Of a DNA stretch of 64,000 bases, positions 60,991-64,000 are shown piece by piece. The stretch is from assembly GCF_900148495.1 (NCBI RefSeq), contig NZ_FTRU01000008.1, forward strand, positions 620,001-684,000. Reading direction: 5' to 3'. A model generated the notes under the pieces. It was not told the origin of the DNA and did no database searches. It saw nothing but the letters and a program-made list of their open reading frames with translations. The first letter of the stretch is position 1; each line of letters opens with the position of its first letter. The position numbers and the translations under genes were made by a program. This DNA comes from Negativibacillus massiliensis. Lineage in GTDB: Bacteria; Bacillota; Clostridia; Oscillospirales; Ruminococcaceae.

Positions 60991-62352
60991 ATGCAGCACG
61001 ATTTGACAAAAGGACCGATCACTAGGACGATGCTCAGCTTTGCGGCGCCGATGATTGCGGGAAATCTTTTGCAGCAGTTTTACAATATTGCGGATACATT
61101 GATTGTCGGAAAGTTTTTGGGGGCGCAGGCACTGGCGGCGGTAGGAAGCGCATTTTCACTGATGACCTTCCTGACCTCAATTCTGTTGGGTTTATGTATG
61201 GGAAGCTCCGCGGTGTTTTCTATCCGCTACGGGCAGAGAAATGAAGAAAAGCTAAAGTCCAGCATCTTTGTTTCATTTGTGATGATTGCGTTAGTTACGG
61301 TCGTGATCAATCTTCTGGTTTTTGTCCTGATTGAACCGATCATTCGCTTTATGAATGTTCCATCGGACGTGTATCAGATGATGTACGATTATTTGTGGGT
61401 CATCTTTGTCGGCATCAGTTTTGTATTCCTTTATAACTTTTTTGCTGCACTGCTGCGTGCAGTGGGAAACTCACTGGCACCGCTTTTGTTTTTGGCGTTT
61501 TCTGCCATCACCAACATTGTGTTGGATCTGGTCTTTGTGTTGGTTTTCAAAATGGGGGTAGCGGGTGCTGCCTGGGCAACCGTAATTGCCCAGATTTTGT
61601 CCGCAGTGGGAATCACCATCTACACGCTGGTTAAATTCCCGCAGTTTTTCCCGGAGCGGAAATACCGTAAGATGAACCTTGTCGTCTTAAAGGAGATTTT
61701 CCAGTATGCCTTCTTGACCTGCATCCAGCAATCGGTGATGAATTTTGGTATCCTGATGGTACAAGGACTGGTCAACAGCTTTGGTACTGCGGTCATGGCA
61801 GCCTTTGCAGCGGCAGTCAAGATCGACTCCTTTGCCTATATGCCGGTGCAGGATTTTGGAAACGCATTTTCCACCTTTGCGGCGCAGAACTTTGGAGCAC
61901 AGAAGGAGGAAAGAATTCGCAAGGGAATTCGCAGCGCAATTTCGGTAACGGTAGTATTCTGTCTTGTGATTTCTGTACTGGTATTTGGTTTTGCCCGCCA
62001 GCTGATGCTGATTTTTGTGCAGCCGCAGGAAACAGAAATTCTGTCCATCGGGGTGGAGTATCTGCGGGTGGAAGGAACCTTTTATTGTGGAATTGGCTGC
62101 CTGTTTTTGCTGTATGGTTTTTATCGTGCGGTTCGACGTCCGGGCATTTCGGTGGTGCTCACCGTTATCTCGTTGGGTACCCGTGTAGCACTTGCTTATC
62201 TGCTTTCTGCTATTCCGGCAATCGGTGTGGTTGGTATTTGGTGGTCTATTCCAATCGGATGGTTCTTGGCAGATCTGGCAGGACTGCTTTATTACCGCAA
62301 ACATAAAAAGGAATTGTTGTTTCAAGATACAGAAAAGGGACTCCAGGCATAA
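60991..62352 (+). CDS. MATE family multidrug/Na+ efflux transporter
   Basis: A 453-residue membrane protein with about 12 hydrophobic segments. Family features: N-terminal DLTKGPITRTMLSFAAPMIAGNLLQQFYNIADTLIVG, then ALAAVGSAFS, and in the second half PVQDFGNAFSTFAAQNFGAQ. It exports drugs or metabolites by antiport. ATG 60991 is preferred because AGGGGTGA lies upstream at suitable spacing; GTG 60982 is inside that site. It starts 20 bases after the tRNA terminator, so it probably has only read-through or an internal promoter. Confidence 0.95.
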   Translation: MQHDLTKGPITRTMLSFAAPMIAGNLLQQFYNIADTLIVGKFLGAQALAAVGSAFSLMTFLTSILLGLCMGSSAVFSIRYGQRNEEKLKSSIFVSFVMIALVTVVINLLVFVLIEPIIRFMNVPSDVYQMMYDYLWVIFVGISFVFLYNFFAALLRAVGNSLAPLLFLAFSAITNIVLDLVFVLVFKMGVAGAAWATVIAQILSAVGITIYTLVKFPQFFPERKYRKMNLVVLKEIFQYAFLTCIQQSVMNFGILMVQGLVNSFGTAVMAAFAAAVKIDSFAYMPVQDFGNAFSTFAAQNFGAQKEERIRKGIRSAISVTVVFCLVISVLVFGFARQLMLIFVQPQETEILSIGVEYLRVEGTFYCGIGCLFLLYGFYRAVRRPGISVVLTVISLGTRVALAYLLSAIPAIGVVGIWWSIPIGWFLADLAGLLYYRKHKKELLFQDTEKGLQA

Positions 62353-62372
62353 GCACTGGAATCCCTTTTTTG
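62334..62372 (+). terminator. MATE gene terminator
   Basis: Stem AGGGACTCCAG / CTGGAATCCCT (one mismatch), T-run; overlaps the MATE stop codon and the end of the convergent gene. Confidence 0.82.
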
Positions 62373-62975
62373 TTATTCGATATTTGGTGACTGCATCTGT
62401 TCTTTGGTAAGACCGTTTTTTTCACCGGCACGAAGCCAGAATTTTTCAGATTCAGCAACAAAGCGTTCTTTCGAGATCGGAAGAGCAATCGAAAGTGTAA
62501 GCGGAGCAGAATTTTTGATTGATTTTGCAAGCTTTTTAAGATTTAGTTTAAACAGCATATCAAATGGAGGGGTGAGAATGGCTTCTCCGCTTCCGATTGA
62601 AAGGCATGATCCAAACGGGAATCCATACTTTTTGCAGAAAAACTGGAGAGTTTTGATGGCAATACTGTTTTGTTCCGTTTCCAGGAATCCACAGTTGATC
62701 ATCAGGTGGACTGTGGGACGGGAATCGGGAAGATTCTGACACAGGCAGTCTAAAAATTCCAGAACACAGCAGGGGAGGGAATCGACATAAAGTGGAAAGA
62801 CAAACAGAACATCGGAATATTCTTTTACTTTATCGCAGATCTCCCGGTGATTTTGGGTAAACAAAAAACATTCTTCCCATTCACAGCCAAGATGCGGTGT
62901 CATCATTTCGATAAATTTTTGAGAATTGGAACGGAGTGCGCGGGGGCTTCCGTTTAAGATTAAGAGTTTGTCCAT
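62373..62975 (-). CDS. Flavodoxin-fold NAD(P)H-dependent FMN reductase-like protein
   Basis: A 200-residue cytoplasmic flavodoxin-fold protein. The N-terminus LLILNGSPRALRSNSQKF has the phosphate-binding loop; VLFVFPLYVDSLPCCVLEFLD is the flavin-contact strand typical of NADPH-FMN reductases and iron-sulfur flavoproteins. The middle part has SIGSGEAI. Its start overlaps the neighbouring flavodoxin-like gene by 16 bases, so the two are co-translated and may form a heterodimer or a split pair. Substrate unknown. Confidence 0.85.
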   Translation of the reverse strand: MDKLLILNGSPRALRSNSQKFIEMMTPHLGCEWEECFLFTQNHREICDKVKEYSDVLFVFPLYVDSLPCCVLEFLDCLCQNLPDSRPTVHLMINCGFLETEQNSIAIKTLQFFCKKYGFPFGSCLSIGSGEAILTPPFDMLFKLNLKKLAKSIKNSAPLTLSIALPISKERFVAESEKFWLRAGEKNGLTKEQMQSPNIE

Positions 62976-63478
62976 CTGGATACCTCACTTTCGATACTAT
63001 GTTCCAGTTCTTCTTTGGAAGGGAACAAAACCTTGCATTCGGTAAAAAGCATATTCAAGGCATTACGCTCTGTCAGTTTGCAGAATAATTCCTGTTCCTC
63101 CACGTCATCACAGCCATAGGCGATGATGACAGCTTTTTTAGGTACAACATTGCGGGGAACATGATGAACTTCGCCGCGGTAAAGGTGTAAGAATGCCTGC
63201 TGAATCGGGATGGCACGTTCCAGCATCCGTTTCATGATAGGACTGTAACTGCCATGGAAAAGACGTGTAACGTAAATCACATTTTCACTTTTGGCAATCA
63301 AAGGATAAACCTTGTGCGCATCATCAGGAATTACACATTTTCCCGGTGTCTTGACCCAGCATCCAAAACATCCCAGACAGGGAGAAATATTCAGGGCTGA
63401 AAGATCAATAACAGTGTTTTGATCGGAAGAAAAAGAAGGGGAAAAGGAAAGCGGACAATCGCTCATGATAAGATTCAT
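62960..63478 (-). CDS. Flavodoxin-like protein with iron-sulfur-flavoprotein motif
   Basis: A 172-residue protein related to NADPH-dependent FMN reductases: CLGCFGCWVKTPGKCVIPDD matches the Cys-rich signature of that family (C-x-x-C-x-x-C...C). Unlike its neighbour, the N-terminal S-P-x-x-x-S/G loop is degenerate (MSDCPLSFSPSFSSDQ), so FMN binding may rely on the partner or be altered. ATG 63478 follows AAGGAG. It overlaps the downstream gene by 16 bases. Divergent from hprK. Confidence 0.82.
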   Translation of the reverse strand: MNLIMSDCPLSFSPSFSSDQNTVIDLSALNISPCLGCFGCWVKTPGKCVIPDDAHKVYPLIAKSENVIYVTRLFHGSYSPIMKRMLERAIPIQQAFLHLYRGEVHHVPRNVVPKKAVIIAYGCDDVEEQELFCKLTERNALNMLFTECKVLFPSKEELEHSIESEVSRWTNS

Positions 63479-63581
63479 TATATTTTCTCCTTAATAAACA
63501 TGACTTTTTAATTTTATTATATCAGACCATCGTCAAAAAAGAAATTGCTTTTGGAGAGTTTTCTTGCTGAAAAAAACGTGG

Positions 63582-63587
63582 TATAAT
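63582..63587 (+). promoter_or_regulatory. hprK -10 element
   Basis: Extended -10 TGG-TATAAT about 92 bases before hprK; no convincing -35 (TTTTCT at 17-base spacing). Confidence 0.5.
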
Positions 63588-63678
63588 AAAAGAAAATTGT
63601 ATTCTTTTTATGAGAAACATAATATTCAAGAAATCAGAAAGATTTCATGATATAGGATTTTTGAGGAGGAATTTGTTT

Positions 63679-64000
63679 ATGGCAAAACTGTATTCCGTTG
63701 CACTTTCCAAGCTGATCGAGGATTTGAAGCTGGAAACGGTCTATATGCCCCGCGATCCACAGGAAATCATGATCAAAACCGTAGATATCAACCGTCCGGG
63801 TCTTCAGCTGTGCGGTTTTTATGATTACTTTGACAGCAACCGAATCCAGATGTTTGGACTGGGTGAATTTGCCTATATGGAAAAATATACCCCACAGGAA
63901 CGTCAGGAATTCTTAGATAAATTTTTCTCCCAGAATATTCCGGCTGTTATCATTACTCGAAATCTGGAAATTCCGGAAGAGATGGTAACTGCTGCCAATA
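63679..64000 (+). CDS. hprK: HPr kinase/phosphorylase, 5' portion (3' end outside window)
   Basis: The first 107 residues match the N-terminal domain of HprK: KLYSVALSKLIEDLKLETVY, then DINRPGLQLCGFYDYFDSNRIQMFGLGEFAY, and the IPAVIITRNLEIPEEM segment leading to the Walker-A kinase domain beyond the window edge. HprK phosphorylates HPr at Ser in response to glycolytic metabolites, governing carbon catabolite control in Firmicutes. ATG 63679 follows GAGGAGG. Confidence 0.95.
   Translation, partial: MAKLYSVALSKLIEDLKLETVYMPRDPQEIMIKTVDINRPGLQLCGFYDYFDSNRIQMFGLGEFAYMEKYTPQERQEFLDKFFSQNIPAVIITRNLEIPEEMVTAAN

Overview
The window looks like a chromosomal segment of a spore-forming Clostridia bacterium, probably an Oscillospiraceae/Ruminococcaceae-type gut anaerobe. 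Supporting signs are the sporulation protease SpoIVB, a cysteine-rich spore-surface-like protein, HPr kinase, an XpaC-TelA pair, strong AGGAGG ribosome sites, many Gram-positive lipoproteins, and anaerobic flavin and iron-sulfur redox proteins. The genus is inference; no marker gene that settles taxonomy is present.

Layout. 1-3.9 kb: end of a sensor kinase followed by a two-gene ABC exporter. 4-8.1 kb: small unknown proteins (including a 31-residue amphipathic peptide), an acetyltransferase, and a TetR-alcohol dehydrogenase unit. 8.2-12.2 kb: a flavin locus on the minus strand. An FMN riboswitch precedes ribU, a flavin-barrel/ferredoxin fusion, a macrodomain protein and an M-class sirtuin; just upstream are a second flavin-barrel gene and a divergent HxlR regulator. 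12.7-23.8 kb: a LysR-headed redox island with alcohol dehydrogenase, aldo/keto reductase, flavin reductase, three exported flavodoxin-type lipoproteins (one fused to an esterase) and DUF4405. It also contains at least three decayed genes: an aldo/keto reductase, a flavin reductase and ApbE.

24-34.9 kb: spoIVB, xpaC-telA, two tandem Xaa-Pro peptidases, the Cys-rich spore-type protein and several unknown genes. 35-49.6 kb: mostly housekeeping: asnS, a LarC-C-terminal-like gene, a nuclease-helicase fusion, PAP2 phosphatase, a FeoB-associated Cys-rich protein with a palindromic operator, purB, a GH63 glucosidase, secDF, an Imm-5-like protein and threonine aldolase. 49.7-54.6 kb: a MoxR-DUF58-DUF4129-like operon and a glycosyltransferase. 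54.8-57.9 kb: a TlpA lipoprotein/CXXC peptide/polyferredoxin trio and a GLUG lipoprotein. 58-64 kb: hisS, a roughly 640-base intergenic region packed with hairpins and bounded by 20-bp inverted repeats, a HAD phosphatase, tRNA-Ala and tRNA-Val, a MATE exporter, two flavodoxin-fold proteins and the start of hprK.

The dominant theme is flavin chemistry: riboflavin uptake under an FMN riboswitch, several FMN split-barrel proteins, flavodoxin-fold proteins inside and outside the membrane, and a dead ApbE. The most unusual arrangement is the sirtuin/macrodomain (ADP-ribosylation) pair placed downstream of the FMN riboswitch and riboflavin transporter.
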